Source: Dentipellis sp. KUC8613
Lineage: Eukaryota; Basidiomycota; Agaricomycetes; Russulales; Hericiaceae
Direction: 5' to 3'
NCBI GenBank assembly: GCA_002286715.1
Contig: NSJX01000041.1
Coordinates: 26,461-90,460, forward strand
Length of the DNA stretch: 64,000 nucleotides
This document shows positions 11,800 through 22,808 of this stretch, piece by piece. How positions within the stretch are numbered: position 1 is the stretch's first letter; each line of letters begins with the position of its first letter. Below the pieces are notes generated by a model. The model saw only the letters and a list, made by a program, of their open reading frames with translations. It was not told the DNA's origin and made no database searches. The position numbers and the translations under genes were made by a program.

Positions 11800-12946
11800 A
11801 TGTCCCTCCCGACCTCTTCAATACCCAACCAGAATGGCGGGTCGCGTTCTTCGCAGTCCGTGAGCAATCGCGTCCCAATTATATTCAGGAGGCTGCTTCG
11901 GGTCCAGCAAATGGTGCGTGAAATGACCACTCGCTTATGTCTAGGACCTTAAGCGGCCATGTCATAGGATTTTGAGTTAGCAGCCTGGCAGTTGACGTAT
12001 CTTTGTCTGGCACCCAAGAGAGTGTGAGCTGCTCCCCAATATTGTGCGTTGTCTTTCACATTTGACCTGTGGACAGGTACCGAAACGTGTATTTCCACAA
12101 ACGTAGGCGCGGCTTGCTTCCTGTATATTTCCGGATATCTTATACGCGGTGCAGAGACCAAAAACACCTGGGCAAGAGATGACCCCGCAATCTTGATCCT
12201 TATTGCAGGGTGTCTATGTGGTGAGTTCAAGCCGTCGTATACTGTCAGAGCGATCGTTCGTCTTCAGCGAGAATTAACTGTCGGCTTCTAGTGGCCGCGA
12301 TTGCATGGTCGGTAGTGTGGTCGTATTCCGCACTCGACGGTATTCGCCTCGCCCTCGTTATGATACTGCGAGACTTCTTGCTAGTTGGAGTAGTGATGGC
12401 AACGTTCTTATGGTGAGTCAAGCTTTCTTGAGTCGTACGTTTTGCTGAAGGGTGGTATTCAGGTTCTTTGCCAACCGCGCTCTGCTCTCTCCCCCATCCC
12501 ACTCGACGCCAGCGGACACTGCGGTCGAATGGGGTTACGCATTCGACGTGCACACAAATGCGTTCTTTCCTCTATACCTCACTCTATACCTTGCGCAGCT
12601 CTTCCTCGTTCCTATTGTCATGAAGAACAACTGGGTGTGTCTATGGCTAGGCAATACGCTCTATCTTGCGGCGTAAGTGAATATCTTGACCTCTGCGTTA
12701 AGGCTAAACTCTAACACCAAACAGATTCGCACAATACATCTATGGTATCTATCTCGGGTTGAATGGTCAGTCGTCCTTGGCTCTGGCTTGCTCAACTCTA
12801 AACATTGTTCCAACACAGCGCTGCCTTTTATCATAAGATCCGAGCTTCTTCTGGCGCCGCTTCTTCCACTCTTTGTGGGCTACATCGTGTCATTGCTAGG
12901 GTTTAATATCGGACGACGTGTACTTACAGCATATTTCGGCGCATAG
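11800..12946 (+). CDS. UNC50: UNC-50 / Gmh1 family Golgi membrane protein
   Basis: Eight exons (11800-11913, 11968-12023, 12077-12102, 12155-12220, 12292-12412, 12463-12672, 12725-12765, 12819-12946) give 253 aa, the usual length of the family. Recognisable stretches are FRRLLRVQQMDFELAAWQL at the start, YRNVYFHKQTKNTWARDDPA, ANRALLSPPSHST, EWGYAFDVHTNAFFPLYLTL, NNWVCLWLGNTLYLAAFAQY and RSELLLAPLLPLFVGYIVSL at the end. UNC-50/Gmh1 is a conserved five-helix protein of the Golgi/ER. In yeast Gmh1 binds the Arf-GEF Gea1/2, and in worms UNC-50 is needed for nicotinic receptor assembly. Exon 3 is only 26 nt. The first Met of the conserved DFE segment is the last codon of exon 1. An in-frame upstream segment has no ATG, so the start at 11800 is chosen. 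Confidence 0.96.
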
Positions 12947-13388
12947 CAATTCGAGACCTAATGAAAGGGTAGTTCTAGAGGCACTCAACGCAGGTCTTCA
13001 TTGGAGCCTGGTCGTCATTGCATGCACGGCTGTTGCCAGTGCCTGTACGCGAATATGTCGTTATTTGTCATTCGCCGCGATAGCGACTTACCTATGGGCA
13101 AACGCAAATCCTAGGAGAACATGTCTAGATATTTTTGGTGCTCATACCTGACACCTGTGCTATTGTGTAGAACAAGCAGCATAGGTTTCTGGCGCTCGGA
13201 CCAAGTGGTAGGAATGAAATGAGGAAACAATAATTGCAAGGGGGCGCGTGGGGTTATGAAAGCAGATGAAATTGAAAGCCCGCTGGACGCCTTGGGTTTC
13301 CGGCATCGCCTGTCCCCTTCACCCTTTACATCCTTGTGGCCCCTCCCGCTGTTCTTTCCAGTGTCTTTCCCCTCTCTTTCTTACCATC
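12947..13388. promoter_or_regulatory. 3' end of the UNC-50 gene and calcineurin A promoter
   Basis: Spacer between two co-directional genes. A pyrimidine-rich stretch (CCCCTTCACC...CCCTCTCTTTCTTACC, about 13310-13386) directly precedes the calcineurin start codon, a common arrangement near fungal transcription starts. Confidence 0.4.
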
Positions 13389-15944
13389 ATGTCGGGGAAA
13401 ACACAGCTCGAGCGGGCAATCAACCAGATACAGGTCAAGGCTCCTGTTCCAGAGATCGACTTCACGCAACACCAGCTTGACAATGGTTATACGATCAGCA
13501 CGCAAGAACGAGTCGTCAAGGAGGTATATTGGTCCTCGTTTTCCTATTTCTCGGTACTTATGGCGATACACCTCGTTTTGTGTTGGCGGCGGGCTAGGTG
13601 CAAGCACCTGCGATGAACATCCCGACTGACGAGCAGTTCTTCTCGAAACAAGACCCCACCAAACCCGATGTCGCCTTCTTGAAGAATCACTTCTACCGCG
13701 AGGGCCGCTTAAGCGAGGAGCATGCTCTGTACATCATCGAAAAGGCCACAGAGGTCCTGCGGGCCGAACCCAACCTGCTCAACGTCGAGGCCCCCGTCAC
13801 AGGTGAGCACCATTCCGCATCTGTTGCTCCTGCACCGCCAGGCTGCAGTGCCTCCTGCCGAATCTGACAACTGGCTGCTGCCACCCGTAGTCTGTGGTGA
13901 TATACATGGTCAATATGTGTGTTCCGTCTCTCCATTGGTCATCCCATTCTCTTTTAACATCGTGCGACTAGTATGATTTGATGAAACTATTCGAGATCGG
14001 CGGTAACCCCGCTACGACTCGCTATCTCTTCTTGGGTGATTATGTTGACAGAGGATACTTCAGCATCGAGGTGAGCGCCCCTTATCGCGCATGTATGCGT
14101 GTTTTACTGACATCGCTACCAGTGCGTCCTGTACCTCTGGTCCCTGAAGATGTGGTATCCAGACACAATTTTCTTGCTCCGAGGCAACCACGAGTGCCGG
14201 CATTTGACGGACTACTTCACCTTCAAGCTTGAATGTGAGTCTCGGTCTCACCCTTGCCGTTCGTCACAATAACGTTGATCCTATTGTCATTGGATAGGCA
14301 AGCGGAAGTACTCCGAGCGCATCTACGAAGCGTGCATGAACTCCTTCTGCGCATTGCCCCTCGCTGCCATCATGAACAAGCAGTTCTTCTGCATTCACGG
14401 CGGCCTTTCACCCGAACTCAGCACTCTTGACGATATCCGTAACGTCCGTCACGCAACTACCATGATGCAGATCGGTGTTAACGTCTAAATCCTTTCAGAT
14501 CGACCGCTTCCGTGAACCTCCTACTTCTGGTCTTATGTGCGATATCCTGTGGTCAGACCCTGTTGAAGATTTCGGACAGGAGAAGATCTCAGAGAGCTTC
14601 ATCCACAACCACGTCCGGGGCTGCTCTTATTTCTTCACTTATCAGGCGGCGTGCCAATTCCTCGAGCGCAATCGCCTTCTTTCTATCATCCGCGCTCACG
14701 AGGCCCAAGATGCCGGGTATGTTACACAACTATATCTGCATGACGACGCGCTGACGGTAGACCATAGATACCGCATGTACCGGAAAACGCGAACCACCGG
14801 CTTCCCTTCAGTCATGACGCTGTTCTCTGCGCCGAACTACCTTGATGTGTATAACAACAAGGCAGCAATTCTCAAGTACGAGAGCAACGTCCTGAACATC
14901 CGGCAGTTCAACTGCACGCCGCATCCATACTGGCTACCAAACTTCATGGATGCATTTACCTGGAGTCTTCCTTTCGTGGGCGAGAAGAGTATGTCTTTGG
15001 TGTCCTGGAGGCTGCTCAGAGACCTTTTTGCTCATGATGCCTTTGTTAGTCACCGACATGTTGGTCGCAGTTCTTAACACCTGCACGAAAGAGGAGCTTG
15101 AGGAGAGTTCAGATGAGGAGAGCGCCATTTCGCCCACGACACCGAGCGAGGAGACGCAGGAGAGGCGGAAGGTCATCCGAAACAAGATCCTCGCTGTCGG
15201 CCGGATGTCGAGGGTGTTCTCCCTGCTTCGGTGCGTAATTGGACCTTTTTGGCACACGCTTTATATTAAGGAATCTCTGTTCAATTCAGCGAGGAATCAG
15301 AGCGCGTCTCTGAGCTCAAGACCGTGTCCGGCTCGGCCAAACTTCCGTATGGCACACTTGCTTTGGGTGCGGAAGGCATTAAAGATGCTATCAATGGTTT
15401 CGATGACGCGTATGTACTTTTGACATCTTGTCGGCGATAGGGATGCTGACGACAATGCAGCCGGAAGTCGGATATTGAGAACGAGCGCCTGCCGCCTGAG
15501 CTCGTTGACGCTGACTCCGAGGAGGGGAAAGCATACATGTCGGGTCCACCAAGCCCTATCGAAGACAATGCTAGCCCTGCTCCTGCCAATGGTGTCGCCG
15601 CTGCTCTTGAGGAGGCGATATCCAACGGATCCGTGCCGTCGACGCCCGCCTCTCTTGGACCCAGTTCTCCTGTTTCACCGACATTGGGCTCGGCTCCGCA
15701 CTCGCCTTTCCGGCGCGGGCACGGGCGGCAGGCTAGCTTGGGAACGACCATGACCAGCCCCAGCACGAGACGACGAAGCATCGAGAGCACGATGTCTTTG
15801 CTGAAGGAGGCCGCGGATGGGAAGGAGGCTGATGCCGAGTTCATGCAGTTGGCGGACAACGTTGCTGGGAAGTCGAAGGGGGATAGGGACAGCGTCGGCT
15901 CCAAGGCATCTGTGGCTGCAAAAGAGAACGCGGTGCCCAGCTGA
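13389..15944 (+). CDS. CNA1: Calcineurin A, serine/threonine phosphatase 2B catalytic subunit
   Basis: Eleven exons (13389-13523, 13598-13802, 13891-13916, 13972-14070, 14123-14234, 14298-14443, 14499-14716, 14768-14988, 15050-15230, 15290-15409, 15461-15944) give 648 aa. The metallophosphatase signatures are all present: GDIHGQ (split over exons 3-4), [10 protein letters not shown], and [17 protein letters not shown]. After the catalytic core come the calcineurin B-binding helix region, a calmodulin-binding segment of the [22 protein letters not shown] type (exons 9-10), and a long Ser/Pro-rich tail. This is the Ca2+/calmodulin-activated phosphatase that dephosphorylates Crz1-type factors and is the target of FK506 and cyclosporin. 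In fungi it controls stress response and hyphal growth. Exon 6 is modelled with a GTCCGT donor at 14444 because the nearer GT at 14439 breaks the frame. This placement adds one Asn before IDRFREPP. Confidence 0.97.
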
Positions 15945-16685
15945 ATTGCTGACCCTGCGAGAGAGGGGTAGCTGTTCTTTGGCAGAGCGTACAGGTCGAG
16001 GTCCATACCACTTCATTTCATTCCTCCTTTCTGAGCGCTCTCATTGTCGCCGTTTGTGGATCAATTCTTATATTTGTACAGTTTCGTTTACCATCGTCCT
16101 GCATCTCGGTCATATGAACTGTGGGTTCCTTACTCTGTGATCAGTCCGCGCATCTGTCTGAATGGTTGGGAACATTGTCACAGCACCTGAATCTTCTGCG
16201 AATGATCGTATCTGTCTTCTCCACTCTTCGCCTCCGTGAATGAATGGACACAGTGCCACATGAGCATATCTGATTGACGCATAGCCCGCTGGCAGTTCCG
16301 CCTTTCCAAACGTGGCTTTCACCTTCGTCGATCGTGCTATCATTCCAGTAGCATGCACTCTTCTGGTCTTGGTTGGCCTGCTTATCATCGAGCTACTTCC
16401 CCCGAGCAGAACAGCGTATAGTACTAGTACATGGAAGCTGTTCCGTATGGTTCCGTGCTATGACAGCACATACTCGTATGAGCCTAATCTGATGTGCTTC
16501 TTGTTCTAACAGGAACCCACTGGCCAGCACTGCACGATCCATCGCATGAGGCAGATCCTATTCGCAGCTTGCGAAACCTGGTCAAAGGGCTCACCGGCTT
16601 CTTTAGGAAAAGCTTAAAGGCTGCTGCCCTGTAGGCCTACCGCCAGCAGGGCGACCTCCAGCCTCCACACTTACCGTGCCCTTCG
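15945..16685. other. Intergenic
   Basis: Spacer between co-directional genes. A hydrophobic open frame at 16312-16509 (65 aa) has no splice or family support and is not called. The segment should hold the calcineurin 3' UTR and the next promoter. Confidence 0.4.
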
Positions 16686-17954
16686 ATGAACGGTTGCCCC
16701 CCAGAGATCCACGCCCTCATCTTCTCCTTCGCTTGTACTGACGACGGCAGTGTTGGCCGTGCGCTTTCTTGTGTTTCTAGATATGTCCGCCAGGTCTCTG
16801 CGCCGTACCAGTGGCAGTCGCTGGTCATCTCTGGTGTCGCCCAGACCAAGGTCTTCGCCGCCGCACTCGATAATGAAGGCAGGGCCTACCGTCGAAACAG
16901 CCCCATAGCGCTGCCGCGCAAGCGACAGATACACCACCTCTTCATCTCGAATCGCACCCATGATTCTGCGGAAGACCAACGCTACGCGTCGCTGTACCGG
17001 ATACGGGACGTCGACGCCCGCCGCAAGATGGAGCGGCAATTTGACGCGGACGCAGAGGCTTGGACTACCGCGCTGCGGCGCATCCTGGCATACAGCGCGA
17101 AGAGCGTGCGTACTCTCGCGATGATCTGCTACGACATCCACGCGAGCTCGAGCGCGGCAGGCCGCCTGCTGCCCTGCGACCTCAAGAAGACCGCGTTCCC
17201 GCGCCTGCAGGCCCTCACCATCCGCGGCGGCTTCGACGTGCGGCTGCGCGAGCCCTGCGCCCCGGCGAGGCGGCACCCAGACGGCGCTGCGCCCAAGTCG
17301 CACTCCGATCTCGCGCCGCTGCCTTCCCTTCCCGCCCTCGCCCGGCTGCATCTTATCGCCCCCCTCCCCTTCGAGCACCTCCTCCGCCATCTCCGCGGTC
17401 TCGCACCCCGCATCGCGCATCTTCGCCTCTCCGAGCTTTCCCCATTCGAGGGCACGCTCGCGCGCCAGATCTTCTGCGAGCTTGCGGAGCGCGATGTCGT
17501 GCCCTGCACCCTCCCCGGCCTTGGCGCGCGGAGGCACACCGCGGACGCGATCGAGTGGTCGCCGGTTGTGCCCCCGCAGGATATGCTGCGCCGTGTTGTC
17601 CTGCAGCCAGCGCGCATGCCGCCTGAGCCTGAGCGCCAGTGTGGGTGCTGCTCGGGATACTACCGCATGAACGAGATGACACAGCTCCTACATGCGATGG
17701 CAGACCAGGCGAAGGACGAGTCGTATGTGTTTTTGTCTCCCACTCGCTACGGCGCTGCGGGATATACCTTTAGGGATGTGTTGAAGGATTGGCTCGACGG
17801 CGTGGGGGGAGGGGTCGGTGGATGGGAGGAGAAAAGCAACGTGGGTCCTGCCATGCACGTAGCTCATTCGGATCCTGATCAGCCTCGGAAGCCTGGGACG
17901 CGTGCGTCGCTGGACGGTTGCAAGGAGGAGGTTCCTCGGAAAAGGGAAACTTGA
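16686..17954 (+). CDS. F-box-like protein (basidiomycete type)
   Basis: A single uninterrupted frame of 422 aa, the only sizeable intronless gene among its neighbours. The start CPPEIHALIFSFACTDDGS..ALSCVSRYVRQVSAPYQWQSL has the spacing of an F-box-like motif (L/P-x-E-I at the front, C..VSR.W-like helix behind). It is followed by leucine-rich stretches such as LARLHLIAPLPFEHLLRHLRGLAP that resemble degenerate LRRs. A CGCCSGYYRMNEM segment and a Lys/Arg-rich tail close the protein. Agaricomycetes carry very large numbers of such genes, and most have no assigned substrate. A role as an SCF ubiquitin-ligase adaptor is inferred from the motif only. Confidence 0.78.
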   Translation: MNGCPPEIHALIFSFACTDDGSVGRALSCVSRYVRQVSAPYQWQSLVISGVAQTKVFAAALDNEGRAYRRNSPIALPRKRQIHHLFISNRTHDSAEDQRYASLYRIRDVDARRKMERQFDADAEAWTTALRRILAYSAKSVRTLAMICYDIHASSSAAGRLLPCDLKKTAFPRLQALTIRGGFDVRLREPCAPARRHPDGAAPKSHSDLAPLPSLPALARLHLIAPLPFEHLLRHLRGLAPRIAHLRLSELSPFEGTLARQIFCELAERDVVPCTLPGLGARRHTADAIEWSPVVPPQDMLRRVVLQPARMPPEPERQCGCCSGYYRMNEMTQLLHAMADQAKDESYVFLSPTRYGAAGYTFRDVLKDWLDGVGGGVGGWEEKSNVGPAMHVAHSDPDQPRKPGTRASLDGCKEEVPRKRET

Positions 17955-18456
17955 CGGTGCGTTCTGAATATTTGTGTGAGAATCTCGTGCCGACACTGGT
18001 CATCGTACAGCTTCTAGTTCTCATGCATTAAGGAAGTTGATCATGGTCAATTTCCTGAAATGCGGCCTGCTGCATGGTGCTTTCTTGGCCTGACTTCGAC
18101 CGCGTCCTGCTGGTCCCGGATGAGATGATGGTCGAATGTATTTTGTATCAACATGCTGGTCCCCGAGTCTGTACGCGACTGCGATTGCACTGGAACCGAA
18201 CACCCTGTCACTGTTCGCGGAATATTACCGGTCTCTTTTCTGGAATTAAATGTATTATAGTCACTTCCGATTCCCACTCAATTCACGCGTTGTATTTGGT
18301 TTTCCGTTCTGTTCCGTAAACCTCTAAGAGAGGTAGTTATTCAGAAGTTTCTAGTGCGCGCGGCCGGCCTGAGAACAAGCCAAATAGAAGTAGCCAACCT
18401 CCTGTAACCGACGCGTCTAACCGCACCGTGACTTGCACACATCGCATCAAAAGGCC
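17955..18456. other. Intergenic
   Basis: About 500 bp between co-directional genes, AT-richer than its neighbours. No gene seen; should contain the HPM1 promoter. Confidence 0.4.
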
Positions 18457-19806
18457 ATGTCTACATTCAAATTTGACTTCGACCTCGACGACCTCGACGA
18501 AGAGGTCACCAACATCCTCGGCACAACCGATGCGCCATCCCAAAATGCTGCGCCCGAAGTGACATCTGAGCCTGCGCATGAGCCTTTTGCAGAAGTACCC
18601 CTTCAAACTTTGGTGCGTACGCCTTGCCTGTCATTGAGCGCTTACTCTGAACTACGCAGCTAGATGCTCTTCCGGACAACATATCATACTCGCCGGTCGG
18701 CATCCTGCTAAGCTCAGGAAAGCCTGCGGTGTCGCTCGCCCGGAGAGACCTGTTCGATGCGAGATTGCAGCTCATCGCGGCCGACGAACGGGAGGGTGCG
18801 CTCGAGTTCATCGAAACGCCATCAGATTTGGTGCCGTGGGTATACGAGGGCGGCTTGAAGACCTGGGAGTGCAGTATCGATCTCGCGGATTATCTGGACA
18901 CGTTGATGGGTGAGAGAGGGGGCGAGTGGGTCAAGGGGAAGGCAATACTGGAGGTCGGCCTCTTTAACTTTTCATATGGGAACTTCTGTGAGTACTGACA
19001 TTACGATGAGCTCAGCTCGGATGTGGGACTGCCGTCCCATCTATCTTTCTCCTTCACCGACTGTTCGCCGCGCTAGCTGCCGATCCCTCTCAGTCACCAA
19101 AAGACACACACGTGCATCTGCAGGACTACAACCGCTCGGTCTTGGAGCTCATCACCCTTCCCAACATCATTCTCGCATGGTGTGCGTACCTTCACACCGT
19201 CATCGCACCATGTCTTCATCTCATCTTCAGTTTATCTTAGACATGTCCCCCCTCTCCGCTGCGTATCGTGCATCTGCCCCTCCGCCTGCCTCCGAGCCAC
19301 CAACTTCGGCTACCGCTGGGAACGACGATGCTGACGCATCTGTAGAGGCGGATCCTAGCGTAGCCGGCGAACTGGACTTCTCTCCTTCGCTTCGCGCTGC
19401 ATTCCAGGCATCGTTGGCGGAACATCACATCCACCTACGCTTCTTCACAGGTGCCTGGGACGGCTTCTCTGTCGACAAAACGCTCGAACCTGGCAAGCAT
19501 TACGACGTCGTTCTGACGTCCGAGACCATCTACAGGAGCGAGAGCCTGCCGGCTCTGTTACACGTGCTACGCCAAGCTTCATGCGGCGCCGGGGAGGAGG
19601 ACATCGCTGCCCGTGCAGCGAATCTCTCGCTCGAGGGGGGCCCCTATGTGTGCCTTGTCGCTGCGAAGGTGCTGTACTTTGGCGTCGGTGGCGGGGTGGA
19701 GGAGTTTGTGGATGCCGTGCAGGTTGGTGGGAAGGGGTCAGTTGAGACGGTATGGGAGAGAAAGGTTGGTGTAGGGAGAAAAGTGATGAAGGTGACATGG
19801 AGGTGA
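18457..19806 (+). CDS. HPM1: Protein-histidine N-methyltransferase, Hpm1/METTL18 family
   Basis: Four exons (18457-18612, 18660-18953, 19016-19181, 19241-19806) give 393 aa. The N-terminus MSTFKFDFDLDDLDEE is typical of the family. The segment WECSIDLADYLD precedes motif I of the class I S-adenosylmethionine fold (ILE-LGCGTAVPSIFLLHRLFAAL, across the exon 2/3 junction). It is followed by LQDYNRSVLELITLPNIILAW (acidic loop/motif II region) and the post-core HIHLRFFTGAWDGF. The motif KHYDVVLTSETIYR is the METTL18 catalytic-region signature. Yeast Hpm1 methylates one histidine of ribosomal protein uL3 (Rpl3) and affects 60S assembly and translation fidelity. The donor of intron 2 (GTCGGC) is weak, but the frame and motif leave no good alternative. 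Confidence 0.95.
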
Positions 19807-20030
19807 CCGTGCTGGATCCTAGAGGCGTTGGTTGGCGTTAGTTCGCAGGGTGTGGCGACGTAGGAGATGATGAATACTATCAATGTTTTGTATTTTGCTG
19901 TATGGACGAAGTACAGATGCGAATGATGTGAGTAAGAACTATGATATGCGTGAACCCTGAATGCTGTCAACATGAATCTGCAATGAAACCCTATGCTAAA
20001 GTACGAGAAATGAAAATCAGACCGTTATAC
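19807..20030. other. Short convergent spacer
   Basis: 224 bp between the stop codons of two convergent genes. It must hold both 3' ends, so the transcripts may overlap. Confidence 0.4.
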
Positions 20031-21825
20031 TCATACCTCGTCGTCGTCGTAGGGATGTCGTAAGGGTCTGAAGCATTCCTCCCAAGTGATCTCCCTCTCA
20101 CCGTCTTCCTCATCGTCGTTTTCCTGCTCGTTTTCTTGATCTGAGTCGCCCTGGTCGCTTCGATCCCGCTCTTCCCGATCCTCCTCGTCCCCGTCCAGCT
20201 GGTCAACTTCGGCCTTTTCGACCTCTCTCGCCGCTTTTCTTTCTGCCCGCAATTTCTCTAACCTCGCCCTCTCCTCTGCCTTCCTTGCTTCTTCCCCTTC
20301 CTTCTCCTGCCTATCCGCCTCGTCCATCTCCTTCCTCGTCAGTCTCTCGATCTTGCGCTGTGTCCGCTCATTTCTGAACCGCGTCAACGCCAACGCTGGA
20401 GCGGGCGTGACGAGCGGCAGCCGGAACGGCGACGACGACGAGTACGTGCTCACCATCGAGCGATCACCATCCGAGAGCGTCTCGTCCCACTCGTCCGGCG
20501 CGTCTGATGAAGATCCGGGGCGGATGGGAGAGCTCTGAGACGAAGATGCCGTGATCGCAGCTGGAGGAGACGCGCGCGCGAGGAAGTGCGAGAACGCATC
20601 GCACCAGTTCCAGGTGCGCGTATCGAGCCCGCCATCCCAGTCCTCCTCTTCCTCCTCTTCCTCTTCGTCATCGGCCTCGGTATCGTTCCCCGCTTCGTCC
20701 GCTTCGGCTGTATCGTCGCGGTTCTCCTCTCCGTCCGGGGGCGTTGGCGCGCGTCTCCGTCTTGTGAAGCGCAGCGGCCGTGAGCCGGCCACTCTCTTCA
20801 TGGCACCGTACTCGCGCGGTGGGGGTGGGGTGTACCACGGGTCCATCTGTATTTCGCCAAAGGCGCGAAACACAAATGGTTTGTTGCCGACACCTTTGCG
20901 CTTGGGCACCGATTGGGTATTCACGGTGATGTGGATGGTCGTATCCGCGTCATGATGCTGTTCCAGGAGCCAGTCAGAACATAATTCGCCGAGAGCAGAA
21001 AATCAGGAGAGCACTCACATAAACAATAGCCCGCCGTAGCTCACCACCATCAGGCCACGCATGTCCGATCGTAAAATCCTCTTCATTCTCCCACGTCCAC
21101 TCCTCGCCCTCCTTCTCGTCACCGAGCCACATCGCCGGCTCGTCCGCGCGCCCAGCAAGCTCGACGAACGACTCCGCACACAGCGGATCCTGGACGCTCG
21201 ACAGCTTGGCCCACGTCTTCCCCGTCTTGACCTGCCCGGGCTTGTTCCCGTATGTGTGCATCACGACGCCGCGCTGGACTTCAAAGAGGTGGCCCGGGTC
21301 GTCGGCCGCGCGGCGCTTCTGCGCATTCGGATCCGGGTCGCCGCCGAAGAGGAAGAGCAGGAGCGCGCGCAGGTGCCGGAACGTGTACGAGCGCGGCACC
21401 TGCACGATGCGGTACGTGCCCTGCGTGTCGAATGCCTGCGCCACCTCTTCGTCGTCCGTGTCTGGATCGCGCCGGCGGGCAGGCGCTTTGCGCTTTTTAC
21501 CCTGCGCGGAGCGGCCCTTGGACGACTTGGGCTTGTCGAGGTCCGGAGAGCGGGCGACTTGGAAGCGGAGCGCCATGTGCTTCCCGAACGATGTGGCCTT
21601 GGGCAATGTAAGAGGTAACATGTGGCGGTGTCTTCCGAAGGGGTTTGTAGGAGAGTCAGAGGGGATTGAGAATGAGTAAGGGGTGTAAGGGGTCGAGAAT
21701 AGGAAGTCAGAGGATGACTGAGACCGTGCAGGCGTCGTGTACGCCGACGAGTGAAATCGTTTGGCAGGCGTTGGGCTCGACGACGAGCCTCCTGCATCTA
21801 AGTCATCTAGAGCACGTTTTGGCAT
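20031..21825 (-). CDS. Acidic, coiled-coil protein of unknown function
   Basis: Two exons (21019-21825 and 20031-20957) give 577 aa. The N-terminal 75 residues are Ser/Thr/Pro-rich. A basic patch of the KSSKGRSAQGKKRKAPARRR type could be a nuclear localisation signal. Residues about 140-300 look globular: TYRIVQVPRSYTFRHLRALL, GHLFEVQRGV, EDFTIGHAWPDGG, then IHITV. The pattern is faintly like the pRiA4b ORF-3 (TnpR-like) domain, but this is a weak resemblance that I cannot test. The C-terminal half has acidic runs (EADDEEEEEEEE), a predicted coiled coil rich in KxxE/RxxA repeats (about residues 450-520), and an acidic end. An upstream in-frame extension lacks ATG, so the start is MPKRALDDLD. 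Confidence 0.72.
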
Positions 21826-22145
21826 AGTAAAATCAGTAGTAAAGGTTTGCTTGGAAGTAGAGAGGAAGAGACGAGTCAAAGCGCCGACTCACGCGTTTGC
21901 GGGAGTAAACAGGAACGCGGTCACGTGGGCACGTGCACCCTGGGAATATTTGGGTGTTCAGAATTAGACGCCCGTGTGCGTAGTGTCAGCGCCCAAGAGC
22001 ATACCGGAGCATACTGGGACATCTCTGAGCAGATGGGCTGGCAGGTAAGCAGATACAAGCGTATGAAACTCTCAAAAACGAGGAAATTTTCAATGCGGTC
22101 GATCGCAAGCGCTCTGGACGAGAACCAACCCTTTCTGACTTCCAC
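21826..22145. other. Intergenic
   Basis: About 320 bp upstream of the acidic protein gene (minus). Presumably its promoter. No other feature recognised. Confidence 0.35.
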
Positions 22146-22376
22146 ATGTCTCGCAGCGGTCGCACCTACACGTGTGATTGCGCAAGGTATTGCAAAAGCA
22201 GGTCGAAAGTCGTATCCGAAAGAACGTTCTACCGCCATGCAGAGTATCGAAGCCAACTTCCGATCTCTTACGCCGACTGGATGAAGATATACAACGCCGA
22301 GATCGCCGCGCGCGCACCAGCCCCGTCTCTGTCTCAAGAGGCAGCCTCTCGAAAACGAGCCCTTCACGACTCATAG
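22146..22376 (+). pseudogene. Cys-rich fragment resembling the start of a transposon-linked protein family
   Basis: A 76-aa frame begins MSRSGRTYTCDCARYC and continues with KVVSERTFYRHAEYR. The pattern CxCxxYC...VSxxTxxxH is, from memory, the typical N-terminus of large repeated proteins scattered through Agaricomycete genomes and associated with transposable elements. Only this module is present; it stops at a TAG with no downstream body, so it is best read as a relic or a truncated exon. No terminal repeats or target-site duplications could be identified around it. Confidence 0.35.
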
Positions 22377-22808
22377 AAGGTGGATTCGGCAGGGCCTTCG
22401 CAGAAAAGGGAACGCATAGAGAACGTCAGGATCGGCGATAGACCGTCAGCGAACAGGTAGGCGGCTTGGGTCCCTTTCCGTTATTCTCGACTGACATAGA
22501 CGTGATCCGGAAGTTAGGGACGCTCTTTATTGAGCGTTTCGAGAGCAAGAGTTGACGGTGCGCGAACATAGACAAGAGACATAGGCAAGAGGGTTGCATA
22601 TGACGCTTTCGGTAAGAAGCCTCAGTGGATTTTGAGGAGGGTTGCTGACACCGAGTGTGCTGTCGAACAGACACACTTCGCGAATGGCATTATAAGGAAT
22701 ATGTAGTGCGTGTAAGGAAGCCCAGGGGCTCGCCGGAGGTATCCAGACCTCATTTCTAGGCGCATTCATTATTACTCTATCTGTCGCTCGCTCGCTCGCT
22801 CTATTGAT
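22377..22808. repeat. Gene-free segment with a GCTC microsatellite
   Basis: No gene recognised. A perfect short tract (GCTC)n, four units, occupies 22786-22802 just beyond the stop codon of the next minus-strand gene. Confidence 0.5.
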
